Assembly: GCF_033115175.1 (NCBI RefSeq)
Contig: NC_084827.1
Span: 174,097,401 to 174,161,400 of the forward strand
Source of the DNA: Lepus europaeus
Lineage: Eukaryota; Chordata; Mammalia; Lagomorpha; Leporidae
DNA: 64,000 bases
Reading direction: 5' to 3'
Positions within the stretch are counted from its first letter, which is position 1. The number at the start of each line of letters is the position of its first letter. Below, one piece after another: positions 20,951 through 31,812 of this stretch. The notes under the pieces were generated by a model. That model saw nothing but the letters and a program-made list of their open reading frames with translations. It made no database searches and was not told the DNA's origin. The translations under genes were made by a program, and so were the position numbers.

Positions 20951-21339
20951 GAAAATATGGTACAGAAAGGGAGAATACAAAGCATTAAAACTAATGTATG
21001 GCTGAATCACCCTTTTCCAATCACCCCAAGCAAAAGCTCCTGACAATAGTATCAGAGCCAGCTACTCATTACATCATATTTAGGACCCTAAACAAACATA
21101 CCAGCAAATGCTTTGTTCAATAACCACGGGATTCAACTTAAGTTCTACTCAGAGAAGAAAATAGTATGGTTTCAAAATACATAATGTCCAAGTTTTTGTT
21201 TTTTTTTTCCTTTTAAATGTACATTCAAGAACAATGAAGTAAAACCAAAATTGGGAAAAGTCCAACTTGAGAGAAATGCTGTTCAATTGAAGAGCTGGGT
21301 AGCCATTCTCACTTGAGTTCATCTCTTTAGCAGGCATTG
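20951..21339. other. No gene or repeat recognised
   Basis: Unassigned AT-rich sequence. Confidence 0.4.
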
Positions 21340-21352
21340 ATATTTCTACTTT

Positions 21353-21682
21353 TTAAAAAATATTTACTTATTTATTTGAAAGGCAAAGTTGTAGAGAGAG
21401 GTAGAGAAAGAGAGAAAGAAAGATCTTCCATCGCTGGTTCACTCCCCAAGTGGCCACAACAGCCAGAGCTGGGCCAGTCTGAAGTCAGGAGCCAGGAACT
21501 TCCTCTGGGTCTCTCATGTGGGTGCAGGGGCACAAGGACTTGGGCCATCTTCAGCTTCTTTCCCAGATGCATTAGCAGGGAGCTGGATTGGAAGTGGACC
21601 ATCCTAGATTTGAACCTGCACCCATGTGGGAGGCTGACACCACAAACAGTGGCTCTATCCTCTAAGCCACAGTGCCAGACCC
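21353..21682 (-). mobile_element. CSINE with 13-bp TSD
   Basis: Minus-strand C-repeat from a TTTACTTATTTATTTGAAAGGC tail end to a CTAAGCCACAGTGCCAGACC head. Perfect duplication ATATTTCTACTTT at 21340-21352 and 21683-21695. Confidence 0.92.
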
Positions 21683-21695
21683 ATATTTCTACTTT

Positions 21696-22169
21696 AGAAG
21701 GCTTTATATTTGTTACTGATTCCATGAAAAACATTCTTTACAACTCACAGGCTCCATGGCTTCTTGTCTTGCTTGATTAATGGGGCCACTCTGAGAAATC
21801 ATGACCTGCAGGAGACATTTTTAATGAGTTCCATCAGCAGGAATCACTCAACATTTATTTTCCAGGATTTCAGTGTGGGTTCTCCAAAGATCTACAAGAG
21901 ATGCTGTAAACAGCAATCGTTTGCAAAATGTTCTGGAAGACTCTATTCGGAAATCAGTTCACACTAAATAACAACTGCAACTGTTGGCATGTCACCTTCT
22001 CAGTTAAGGAGCAGGCCAGCAATTAAACACAGATTGTAGATTTGGAAAATAAAACACAATCAAGAACGTGTTACATATGACCAAGCTTAAAAATATGTCG
22101 AGATAGAATTGTCCTATTTATCCAATTTGATCTATCTTCTTCTGATTTTCCTTGCTTGAAAAAGACACA
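21696..22169. other. No gene recognised
   Basis: Unassigned DNA just beyond the inferred PID1 transcript end. Confidence 0.4.
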
Positions 22170-23832
22170 TAGAATAAGAAACTCTTCAGTTTTATTAATG
22201 CAAACATATTTTTATTAAAGAATGAATGCATTTATGCTAAAGGATTGTTTACATATGTTGTAAAGCAACAAGCATTTCTTCGAGAGGCGAGTCCTCCTCA
22301 ATATGACCCCATGCTTATTATACATGCTGAACACTGGACCCGCACACGAAGGGCACACGTACACACACACAACGCACACATGGACACACAGATGCACAGA
22401 CCAAAAAGCCAACACCATCACTCACTGGATTAGATTAGCTCTCATTTAAGGCTTCTAAGGTGCCCCAGTGTCCCTGCCAATACCAGGGTTGAAACCAGAG
22501 TCTTACAAAGGAGCGGCATTACCTGGGAGATGCATCTGCTCTTGGCCTTAAATGTGTGTACTTTTAACACTTTCAACTTCACGCAAAGTTGACTTCTTTT
22601 GTTTACATTAAAGATTCATGAAACTGAGACATCTCAGGTTTAGGGAGAATTTTGCATTATACATCATGAGCAAATGGGCGATTCTAAGAGAACCTCAATT
22701 TTAAGGTAACAAGATTTTCCATTTAGGATAAGATGCACATAGGTTCTCTAGATAAGCTAAGTTTATCTAACTCATCCCATGTGAGTGCAATGTCCAGTGA
22801 CAGGGTAAAGTTTTCCAGGTGAGGTCAAATCAGATTCGAAGCTTGCCATGAAGGATTCATCAAACGGGACCATCAACTACATAAGTTAGCAGAATCCATG
22901 GCTGGAAAGGGGGCCTGCGTGGTTTTCTCACTTGCTGATTATGTATTCCCTTTTTCCAGGGTTTCTGCTTTTGGGGTGGTGGTTTTAGATTTCAGGTTTG
23001 TTTGCTTGATTGTTTATCTCCTTTGCTTGGTTATTTTCTTCCCTTTTGGTGTCCTGCAGTGTATGTTGAGTATCCATCCCTCTCGGGATGTTGGAGGGAA
23101 GAAGGGGTGGATAGGATAGCAGGAGGGAAGGGTTATTAGTAGTTGCAAGTATCCTAAGAAAATAGATGAAGTGAATACAATAAGAGGGTACTACTTGATA
23201 TATTTATGTAAAATAAAAGCTTCATCTTTAACTGTGAATTAACTGCCAACTATCAGGTTGTTAGTTATAAAGCTCAATAAAGGCTGTGCTGATTTGCATA
23301 CTGAGGAGAAAGTCTAGGATACGCGGTGGGAGAGGAGCTCTCAGGACCATCAGGAGGTGTCCCTGCACCTGCCACATCCACACCAGCACCCGCGGCCCCC
23401 TCCGCACACTTGCACCAGGGATCCTACCGGTGCTGCTAACATTCGTGTTGGATTTCATAAGGCAGATTGGAATGGTCCTTCAAATAACAGCCATGGAGCA
23501 TTTGCCTGAGAGTGGTGAAAATAGGCATGGAGTTCTCCCACAGGGAGGCATCAGGAAATGAGAAAAAAAAAATAGTAAGAAGAGAGTCTAGAACCTTCCT
23601 CCCCATCCACACTACCACCCTCCTCACAGTCCCAGCAGCAGCAGATTTCAATGTAACGTAATTACTTTAATGATACATTTCTTTAGATTTAGGATTGCTC
23701 TTCTGAATTTAAAAAGCATGGTCAGCCAATAGTTTGGCAGTCTTTGCAGCTCAAATTTGAATCATTGCGTCTTCATCGATCATCTTGAATTCCTTGACCA
23801 ATGCTGCCTTTGCCAAAGCATCTTAAGTTCAC
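22170..23832 (-). other. PID1: Inferred PID1 3' UTR
   Basis: Sequence following the PID1 stop on the minus strand. It is free of CSINE and L1 insertions, which is notable here and fits transcribed, constrained DNA. It includes a short CA/GT-rich tract near 22358-22390. The end is inferred from tandem AATAAA signals at 22191-22216; an ATTAAA near 23664-23669 could give a shorter form. The length of about 1.65 kb is an inference. Confidence 0.5.
22191..22216 (-). terminator. Candidate PID1 polyadenylation signals
   Basis: Two AATAAA hexamers on the minus strand (22216-22211 and 22196-22191), 20 bp apart, followed by a GT/T-rich stretch (TATGTGTCTTTTTC) as expected of a downstream element. Use of these sites is not shown by the sequence. 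Confidence 0.4.
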
Positions 23833-24309
23833 TCAGCCATCATCGGATTCCAACTCCTGGGAAACCTCTTCAGAGGAGCTGTTTCTGTGGATCCGTCCGT
23901 CACTCTTCATACTGTGGAAAGTCTTCTTGAAGGCCTCCATCATGGCGTGTGCCAGCTTCTTGGCCTCGAGCTTGCTCTCGCACTCCACAGCATGGCAGTC
24001 CATTTGGTAGGACAGGTCGTCATTGATCTCCCTGTAGACCCAGGCAAAGATGTTGGGGCTCACGTTGTGGTCGGCAGTGCAGTAGGCGATACGGGCCACC
24101 TGGAAGGTATCCATGTGGACAGTGGCCTCACCTTTGTGGTCAAGGTGATGGAGCCACACTTGGAATGGTCGGATTTCCAGGAGGGCATTGGCTGGAAAAA
24201 CATCTTCTCGAGCCAGTGTGTGCTTCTTCCAGAGCTCAATGACTGGCTTCTCTGTGCAGCCTGACAAAAACTGCATGCCTGAGGTGGAGACTTTCCCCAG
24301 ATAGGTAAC
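23833..24309 (-). CDS. PID1: PID1 last coding exon (PTB domain adaptor)
   Basis: Encodes the C-terminal 158 residues of phosphotyrosine interaction domain containing 1, a cytoplasmic PTB/PID adaptor known to bind the NPxY-bearing tail of LRP1 and linked to adipocyte growth and insulin signalling. The exon opens VTYLGKVSTSG, the first strand of the PTB fold, then MQFLSGCTEKPVIELWKKH and the domain core (DTFQVARIAYCTADHNVSPNIFAW, split here by convention of the fold), a long C-terminal helix (CESKLEAKKLAHAMMEAFKK) and an acidic serine tail SSSEEVSQELESDDG before TGA. The family is 217-250 residues, so the N-terminus lies in exons outside this window. The Met 11 codons in is internal. The frame is intact and close to the human protein as I remember it. 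Confidence 0.96.
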   Translation of the reverse strand, partial: VTYLGKVSTSGMQFLSGCTEKPVIELWKKHTLAREDVFPANALLEIRPFQVWLHHLDHKGEATVHMDTFQVARIAYCTADHNVSPNIFAWVYREINDDLSYQMDCHAVECESKLEAKKLAHAMMEAFKKTFHSMKSDGRIHRNSSSEEVSQELESDDG

Positions 24310-24324
24310 CTACAGAGGGAGGAG
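24310..24324 (-). promoter_or_regulatory. Splice acceptor of PID1 last exon
   Basis: Minus strand CTCCTCCCTCTGTAG, a pyrimidine-rich tract and AG directly before GTT ACC TAT. Codon phase appears to be 0. Its presence shows this is an exon of a spliced gene, not a processed copy. Confidence 0.9.
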
Positions 24325-24473
24325 AAGAAGAAAAAGGAGTGGTCAGCAGTGGGCTCTTCATTCTAATGAGTTAAGTGGGTAGATAATCCTTAGCCAGCCC
24401 CAAGAACACCCTGGAATGGTGAAGAGGCTTCTCTCTTGCTCCCTGGACAAGTAACTATCATAAGAATTCCTAC

Positions 24474-25144
24474 GGGGCTGGGGCTGTAGTGTAGCAGGTA
24501 AAGCCGCTGCCTGCAGTGCTGGCATCCCATATGGGCACCGGTTCAAGTGCCAGCTGCTCTACTTCCAATCCAACTCTCTGCTATGCCTGGGAAAGCAGAA
24601 GAAGATGGCTCATGTCCTTGAGCCCCTGAACCCATGTTGGGGACCTAGAAGCCAGTCCTGGCTCCTGGCTTCAGATCAGCCCAGCTCCTTTGCAACCAAT
24701 TGGGGAATGAACCAATGGATGGAAGACCCCTCCCTATCCCTCTTCCTCTCTTTCTCTCTCTATGTAGCTCTTTCAAATAAATAAGTAACTTTTTTAAAAA
24801 AAATCTATTTATTTTTATTTGAAAGTCAGAGTTAGACAGAAAGGGGAGAGGCAGAGAGAGAGAGAGGTCTTCCATCCGATGGTTCCCTTTCCAATTGGCC
24901 GCAATGGCCAGAACTGTGCTGATCTGAAGCCAGGAGCCAGGAGCTTCTTCCAGGTCTCCCACATGAGTACAGGGGCCCAAGGATTTGGGCCATCTTCTAC
25001 TACTTTCCCAGGCAGAGAGCCGGATCGGAAGTGGAGCAGCCGGGTCTCAAACCAGTGCCCATATGGGATGCCAGCGCTCCAGGCCAGGGCGTTAACCCGC
25101 TGCGCCACAGTGCCCAAATAAGTAAATCTTTTAATAAACAGAAA
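24474..25144 (+). mobile_element. CSINE split by a second CSINE
   Basis: Body 24474-24788, then the tail resumes at 25116 (AAATAAGTAAATCTTTTAATAAA). The outer duplication AAGAATTCCTAC (24462-24473) recurs as AAGAATTGCTAC (25145-25156). It is antisense to PID1, beginning about 165 bp upstream of the last exon. Confidence 0.9.
24789..25115 (-). mobile_element. CSINE nested in opposite orientation
   Basis: Minus-strand copy inserted into the A-rich tail of the host SINE. Duplication AAATAAGTAA at 24779-24788 and 25116-25125. Head AGGCCAGGGCGTTAACCCGCTGCGCCACAGTGCC at the right. It forms an inverted pair with its host. Confidence 0.92.
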
Positions 25145-25214
25145 AAGAATTGCTACTTGTACTTCCCAACAAGTCGCATGCTTGGAAAATGTATTGAAAT
25201 TTCTTAAACAGAGT

Positions 25215-25234
25215 TATATTTTTACTTACTTTCC

Positions 25235-25275
<41 letters not shown>

Positions 25276-25550
25276 AGAGAGAGAGAGAAACACCCCCATC
25301 CATTGTTTCACTCTCTGGATGCCTGCAATGTAGTGGCTGGGCCAGGTTAAAGCCAGGAACCAGGAGCTCAGTCTGAGTCTCCCACATGGATGGCAGTGAC
25401 CCAACAGTCTTGGCTATCACTGCTGCCACTGAGGGTACAAGTTAGCAGGAAGGTAGCATTGGGAGAGGAGCAGGAGATCAAACCCAGGCATTCAGATGTG
25501 GGTCATGGATATCTAAACTGGTGTCCTAACCACTGGGCAAACTCAAGTTT
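25215..25550 (-). mobile_element. CSINE, old, with expanded (GA)n
   Basis: Body AGGTTAAAGCCAGGAACCAGGAGCTCAGTCTGAGTCTCCCACATGG on the + strand is the reverse of the C-repeat. The low-complexity part has grown into a GA microsatellite at about 25238-25289. Confidence 0.85.
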
Positions 25551-27555
25551 CTAGAGTTGGATTTCAAAAACATAATTTCTAGAAGACTACCTTCTTGCTT
25601 TTCACATTAAAATGACTGATTCTGATCTTTTGAATAACTTGGCATTTCTTTAAAATCATAAAGTCACTCAGTTTATTTTCAACCAAACACACACAGAATT
25701 TAATGATAAGAGGGAATCAAAGGGATTTTGCCTCTGAAAAACATGAAAAAAATGTATTAAACTTATCTCCTAGCCTAGTTCTCCTTCCAAATCTTTCAAT
25801 GTTTGATTTCACTTAGGCTGATTGCTTGCAGCAAATGCCAAGGACACAAAAACAGTTCTATTTAAATTACAGCCTAAAGCATGATTGTTTTCCCTCCCTA
25901 GATAATTTTGAAAAACACAGCAATGCCAAGTTATTTTTCAACCAAACAGCTTTTGAACTGATGGGCATCTGGTTATGTGATAATAAATGAAAGATCTACA
26001 CATTTGTTAAGACTAGAATGCTGGCTTATCAAATAGCTAGATAAGCAGCAATGAAACTAAGAAAAATAATTCCACTTGGTACAAATAGCATCTTTGTAAG
26101 AATTTGTTTATGAAGGGATTTTCATTGTTTCTCTATCTTCTTTCATCAAAATGGATATAATTGTTACTATTGGGGCACTGGCATTATGAAAATGCATAAA
26201 GCTTAAGTAATTAGTTATGAAATAATATGAAAGAGTATATAATTAGGTTTAAAATTAATGGCATAGATACAAATACTGTGAATGTGAAGATCCAAGACCA
26301 AAAATGGTCCATGGAAACTGTGAGAACAAAAACAGTGCCTTATAATCAATGCTCATGCTTGCAGAACTATAAAGGCTACATACCAAAAAGTCTTGGAAGA
26401 CAGAAGTAATATTGCTTCTTTTTGTGTTTTGGTTATATCTCAAACAACATTTAATTGGGTAGTCTGTTTAAACAGATAAATCCTGGTAAAGATATTGAAG
26501 TACTGTGCATTCTAGAAATATTCATTGAAAACCTACTATACACACTAACAATGCACCAGGCAGGTGTGCTGGGGGGAGGGTGATGTGAATGTGGGTAGGG
26601 TCAAAATGAATCAATGAGAAGGAAACAATGGGTGAAAATGAGGTTTAAGCTCTTGCTCCATAATTCACCAGGTGGACAGGTCAGGGTAAATTCTAACCCT
26701 CAGCAGGTGCACAGACAGGACTAGGATGTAAGGTAGACCAATTGGTAGGGCAACGGGTCCAGCAAAGAATCTTGAGCATTTAGCAGGGGAAGAGAGGGCA
26801 TCTTGATGATGAAGAGTTCAGAGAGGACAGTCATTGATTTCAAGACATAGGATCTCAACATTCAGAAAGGAGCCAAGTCAGTCAATGTGGTAGACAGGAA
26901 GACAGGGCAGGAGAAGCATAGCGGCAGGGTGAGAAGTCCCAACCTGTTTGTGCAAATAGGGTGCTACACTTCACCACACAGCAGGCAGTAGCATAAGACA
27001 GTCCTAGAGAAGAGCCCGGAGAAACCCCTCCAGACTCAGCTGGCCAAAAGCAGGCGGCACTTTGTGGAGTGGTCTGCATGCAGTCTTTGGGTTCCACTGC
27101 TCCTTGTGGAATGCCAATAGGATCAATGCTATAGCAGGGTCTGAGTGTGAACTCGGAGACTTGGCTGACAGAAAAAAAGGATAGAATATGGAAAAGAAGC
27201 TAGAAAGGAAGCTGGGGTTGGCCGACTAATATCAGAAACACAACCAGGAGGCAAGGGTGGGGAGATTCCAGGAGTGGGGAGAGTGGGGAAGGACAGGAGG
27301 AGACAGGTGGGAATGACACTGTCAAGATTTGGCAAAAGACTCAGAGAGAAAAATGAGCTAAACACTGCAAGTGCCTATATACCCCAAGGACACAACCAGT
27401 TGAACATCTTACTGTCACCCCAAGTAAGAGTCAAAGTACAAAGATGGATTTGGGAGAATATTTACAGTACAGGTTTACTGAATAATAATTTCCCAAAAAT
27501 GTGTTTTCTGTTTATGGCAGTTTATAAGATCTTTATTATTTTTTCTAATAGCTCT
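25551..27555. other. Intronic DNA without recognised content
   Basis: No SINE or L1 was seen. Near 26515-26575, ATTCATTGAAAACCTACTATACAC...CACCAGGCA resembles an L2 fragment. 25800-26240 is AT-rich and unique-looking. Confidence 0.45.
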
Positions 27556-28290
27556 ATTATTTTTTGATTGAAATAAAATTCATAGTACATAAAATTAACC
27601 ACTAAAAATGTACAATTCAGTAGCATTTAGTAGACTCACATTATGGTACAACTATCAGGACTAGCTCAAAAATATTTTAATCACTTTCAAAGGAGACTTC
27701 AATAACAATAGGCAATCAATCCATTTCAAAACCTACCCTTAGGGGCCAGTGCTGTGCCATACCAGGTAAAGCCACTGTCTGCAGTGCCAGCATCCCATAT
27801 GGGCGCCAATTTGAGTCCCGGTGGCTCCACTTCCCATCCAGCTCTCTGCTATGGCCTGGGAAAGCAGTAAAAGATGCCCAAGTGCTTGGGGCCCTGCACC
27901 CATGTGGGAGACCCAGAGGAAGCTCCTGGCTCCTGGCTTCAGATCGGCACAGCTCTTGCCATTGCGGCTAATTGGGGAATGAACCATCGGACAGAAGACC
28001 CCTCTCTGTCTCTCTCTCTCTCTTCCACTCCCTGTCTCTCCTTCTCTCTGTGTAACTCTGACTTTCAAATAAATAAATACATCTTTTAAAAAAAAATCTC
28101 CCCTTAAACTCTTGGCAACCACTGATCTGCTTCTTGTCTTTATGATTCAATATTTTGGATATTCTATGCAACTGGAATCATACAATATGTGACCTCTTGT
28201 CTGGCTTCTTCACTTAATATATTTTTTCAAGCTTCATCCAAGTTGTAGCAGGTGTTAGTACTTCCATCTTTTCTATGCTACCTCCACTTT
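27556..28290 (-). mobile_element. Old L1 3' end, split by a CSINE
   Basis: 27556-27741 and 28091-28290 together read as the reverse of an old L1 3' region: TACAATTCAGTAGCATTTAGTAGACTCAC, then, after the SINE, GGCAACCACTGATCTGCTTC, GGAATCATACAATATGTGACC and CTTCACTTAATATA. Non-coding relic. Confidence 0.75.
27742..28090 (+). mobile_element. CSINE inserted in old L1
   Basis: Full-length-looking + strand copy: GGGGCCAGTGCTGTGCCATACC head, typical body, CTGACTTTCAAATAAATAAATAC tail. A short imperfect duplication (CTACCCTTA / CTCCCCTTA) may flank it. Confidence 0.92.
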
Positions 28291-28859
28291 TGGTAGTTTA
28301 GAAGCAAAATGAATTGGGGAAAGAATTCTGGGAATATGGCAGTGTGGGAAGCACCAGGATTCCATCCCCCACCCAGACCAAACAACAGCATCAGAAGAGT
28401 CTGTCTGAAGTAACTATTTTCGAACTCCAGAATCTATTGAGGGCTTGCAACTCCTAAAGGAAATCTTAGAAGATAATTTACTTTCACTCAAGTTCAGGTC
28501 CTAGCAGAGCAGCAACTATCACTGGCCTATCACTAGCCATGTGACAGGCAATGGTGCATGTGTTTCTAGAGCTACCCACATTCAGCTTCCAGGACCCTGT
28601 CCTCCAAATACTTGAGCTCTATGCTCCCATTGCTGGTTGCTGCTTCTATCAGGGGGGTGCAGACAAACAGGGGAACTGCCATCAATGCTGTACATGCCCT
28701 CATTGCTATGAGTATCTTCCCCTCTGTGGCTAAAGTGATGTCTCGAGAATTTAAAGAGATAGAACCCTCTTCCTCCCCCTCAACTTTTAACTTGTAGCTT
28801 TCTTTTTAAAACTTTATGAGGTCTAGGGGTTAAGCCTAGGGCATTAAGAAGAAGTACCT

Positions 28860-29210
28860 AGGACAGTGCTGTGGCGCAGTAGGTTAATCCTCCGCCTGTG
28901 GTGCTGGTATCCCATATGGGCACTGGTATCCCATATGGGCGCTGGTTCTAGTCCTGGCTGCTCCTCTTTCAATCCAGCTCTCTGCTATGGGAAAGCAGTA
29001 GAGCATGGCCCAAGTCCTTGGGCCCCTGTACCCGCATAGGACACCAGGAGGAAGCACCTGGCTCCAGGCTTCGGATCAACGCAGCTCTGGTCGTTGCCGC
29101 TTTTTGGTGAGTGAACCAATGGCAGGAAGACCTTTGTCTCTGTCTCTCCCTCTCACTGTCTGTAACTCTACCTCTCAAATAAATAAATAAAATCTTTAAA
29201 AAAATAAAAA
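28860..29210 (+). mobile_element. CSINE with 11-bp TSD and internal short duplication
   Basis: Perfect duplication AAGAAGTACCT at 28849-28859 and 29211-29221. Inside, CTGGTATCCCATATGGGC is repeated in tandem near 28904-28940, a copy-specific slip. Confidence 0.93.
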
Positions 29211-29892
29211 AAGAAGTACCTGGAAACTCAGAAGTGACTACACATGCCCTGGGGAAGATTTAGGCTCAGAAGAGACCCGAGAGGACCCTTAATTTATACC
29301 TCAGGTTAACCCACATCACAAAGACAGCCTACCACAATAAACAAAGAAACAAAAATCAATACCAAAAACTGCAACACCCAAAGATAGGAAGAGATTAAAG
29401 ATCAGTAAAAAATGTAACTGAAAAATACCTAATGGCAGGTCTATTAGATAAAGACTTTAAAACAACTGTTTTGAAGATGCTCGAAGAACTAAAAAAAAAA
29501 AGTAAAGAAAGTCACAAAAGCAATGTATGAACAAAATTGGAAACAGACAGAAACCTTAAAAGAAAAAAAAGAAATTCTGAAGCTGAAAGTATTAAAATGG
29601 AAATGAAAAATTCAATAGAGAAATTCAAAGGTACATTTAAACAGACAGAAGAAAGACCAGTGGAACAGAATAAAAAGCTCCTAAATAAACAATTACATAT
29701 GTTATAAACTGATCAACAGGGATGCCAAGATCATTCAATGTGAAAGGATAGTCTTTTCAACAAATAGTACTGGAAAAATTGCATAGGTTCATGGAGAAGA
29801 ATGAAACAAGATTTCTACCTAATGTCATATGCAAAAGTTAACTCAAAATGGATCTAAGATCTAAATGCAAGACCTAAAACTATTAAACTCTT

Positions 29893-30233
29893 TTTTAATT
29901 AAAATATTTATTTACTTATTTGAAAGTTAGAGCTACAGAGTGAGGGAAAGACAGGGAGAGAGAGAGGTTTTCCATCTGCTGATTCACTCCCTAGATGGCC
30001 ACAACAGCCAGGGCTGGGCCAGGCTGAAGCCAGGAGTCAGGTGCCTCCTCTCAGTCTACCTTTTGGGTGTCAGGGGCCAAGTACTCAGGCTGTCTTCTGT
30101 TGCCCTTCCCAGGCCATTAGCGGAGAGTTGGATTGTAAGTGGAGCAGCGGGGACACAAACTATTGCCCGTATGGGATGCCAACATTGCAAGTGGCTGCTT
30201 CACCTGATTTGCTACAACACCCACTCTACTTTA
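29893..30233 (-). mobile_element. CSINE inserted in old L1
   Basis: Minus-strand copy with a TTTATTTACTTATTTGAAAG tail end. Short duplication AAACTCTT at 29885-29892 and 30234-30241. L1 sequence continues on both sides (CTATTAAACTC / AAACTCTTAGAAGAAAACATAAGG). Confidence 0.9.
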
Positions 30234-31330
30234 AAACTCTTAGAAGAAAACATAAGGTAAAACTTCAGAACATTGGATTTACCAATGAATTCTTGGATCT
30301 GAAACCAACAGCACAGACAACAAATAAAAAAGTAAAAAAATTGGACTTCACGAATTTTTTAATGTACATTAAAAGGTAGTATCAACAGATGAAAAAAAAA
30401 ACACAGAATGGGAGAAAATATTTGCAAAATATACCTATAAGGGACTAATCCCCAGAATATATAGAGAACTCCTAAAAGTAAATGACAAAAAATAAACAAC
30501 TCAATCCAAAAATGGGCAAAGCACTTTAATAGACATTTCTGTAAAGAAGATATACACGTGAATACTAAGCACATGGAAAGATTCTCACTAGTCACTGTGC
30601 AAAACAAAATTGCAATGAGACAACATACCTATTAACATAGCTGTGTTAAAAAAAATAAAATAAATGTCATTGAGGCTATGAAGAAATTGGAATGTCTGCA
30701 TACTGTAGGTGGGAATGTAAAATAGTACTGCCACTGTAGAAAGCCATGTGGTGGTTTCTCATGAAAAGTAAAAATAAAATTATCATATTATTCCCCTTTT
30801 AGACATATACTCGAAAGCAAGGTTTCATGAGCTACCTACACACTAACGTTAATAGCAGCCTAGTTCAAAATAGATAAAATGTGGAAGCAACTCAGCCATC
30901 TACTGACAGATTAAATTGTTAAGCAAAACACAGTGTATGCATACAAGTGAGTATTGGTCAGCCTTAAAGAGAAAGAAAATTCTGGTACATGCTAAAGTAT
31001 GGATAAACTCTGAAGATATCATGCTAAGTGAAATAAACCAGTCAGAAGAAGGCAAATACCATGTGATTCCACCTACATGAGGTACTTGGAAGACACAGAG
31101 ACCGTTAGTAGAACAGTGGTTTCCAGGACCTTTATGGGTAAGAAAATGAGGAGTTCCTGTTTAATGGGGACAGAGATCCAGCTGGATTAGACGAAAGAAA
31201 TACAGAGACGGAGGGTGGGGATGGTGGCTGCACCACCTTATATAACACCATTGAAATACACACTTAAGGTTGTTAAAATGGTAAAATCTACGTTGTGTGT
31301 GTTTTGTTTTAAAGTTGCAATAACAAGCAA

Positions 31331-31795
31331 GCACAAAAGGGAATCTAGTTTCAGTGCCTGAAATGAAGGTGTGTTATTTTTTTCTTATTATCCACTGAAA
31401 CTAGCAATAACTGTGTTTATATTTGATAGGAAAATTCTTTGGAGGGAAGATAATTTCCTTGATTTGCTCTAAGCTCTTTATATCTTTCTCTCATATTTAT
31501 ACACACACATATTTTTAAAGCTATGCTGGGGCTTATATCATGAAATAATAAAAGGATACTTCCAAAAAACTCTATTAGAAGCTGCATATAATTCATTCCA
31601 ACATAAAGCAATTTCCTAGTAGCAAAATTTTGAGACCTAAGAAAAATACATAACTCTTTATAATATTTATTACTTTTAAAGATGTTAAGAGAAAAAAAGG
31701 TGTGTTTTTTTTTTAATTGGGAGATGTGCTCAAGGGAAAATGGTACAGATTTTTAGTATTTCAAAGAGTTTAATAAGTTAATAACTAAAGCTAGT
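31331..31795. other. No gene or repeat recognised
   Basis: AT-rich intronic gap between two L1 pieces. Confidence 0.4.
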
Positions 31796-31812
31796 TAAAA
31801 ATATGTGGACAT

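Larger units (their letters stand above)
28300..31330 (+). mobile_element. Old L1 with ORF1-to-ORF2-end deletion, split by two CSINEs
   Basis: The left part (28300-28859, 29222-29640) resembles an L1 5' UTR and decayed ORF1 (AAAGAAATTCTGAAGCTGAAAGTATT). From about 29665 it changes to the end of ORF2 (GGATAGTCTTTTCAACAAATAGTACTGG, then CTCAAAATGGATCTAAGATC, later TGGGCAAAGCACTTTAATAG) and the 3' UTR (CACACTTAAGGTTGTTAAAATGG). Most of ORF2 is absent. This resembles a HAL1-like or internally deleted L1. No open frame survives. Confidence 0.78.

Noticed and set aside
22358..22390. Functional zinc or Z-DNA element at the CA-rich tract in the PID1 3' UTR
   Set aside because: Short interrupted CA run; no further support.
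23833..24276. PID1 as a single-exon processed pseudogene starting at the internal ATG
   Set aside because: Coding similarity extends 11 codons upstream of that ATG and stops exactly at a pyrimidine tract plus AG, and no A tail or target-site duplication is seen. It is a real last exon.
25182..25376. Arg-Glu repeat protein
   Set aside because: Translation of a GA microsatellite within a CSINE.
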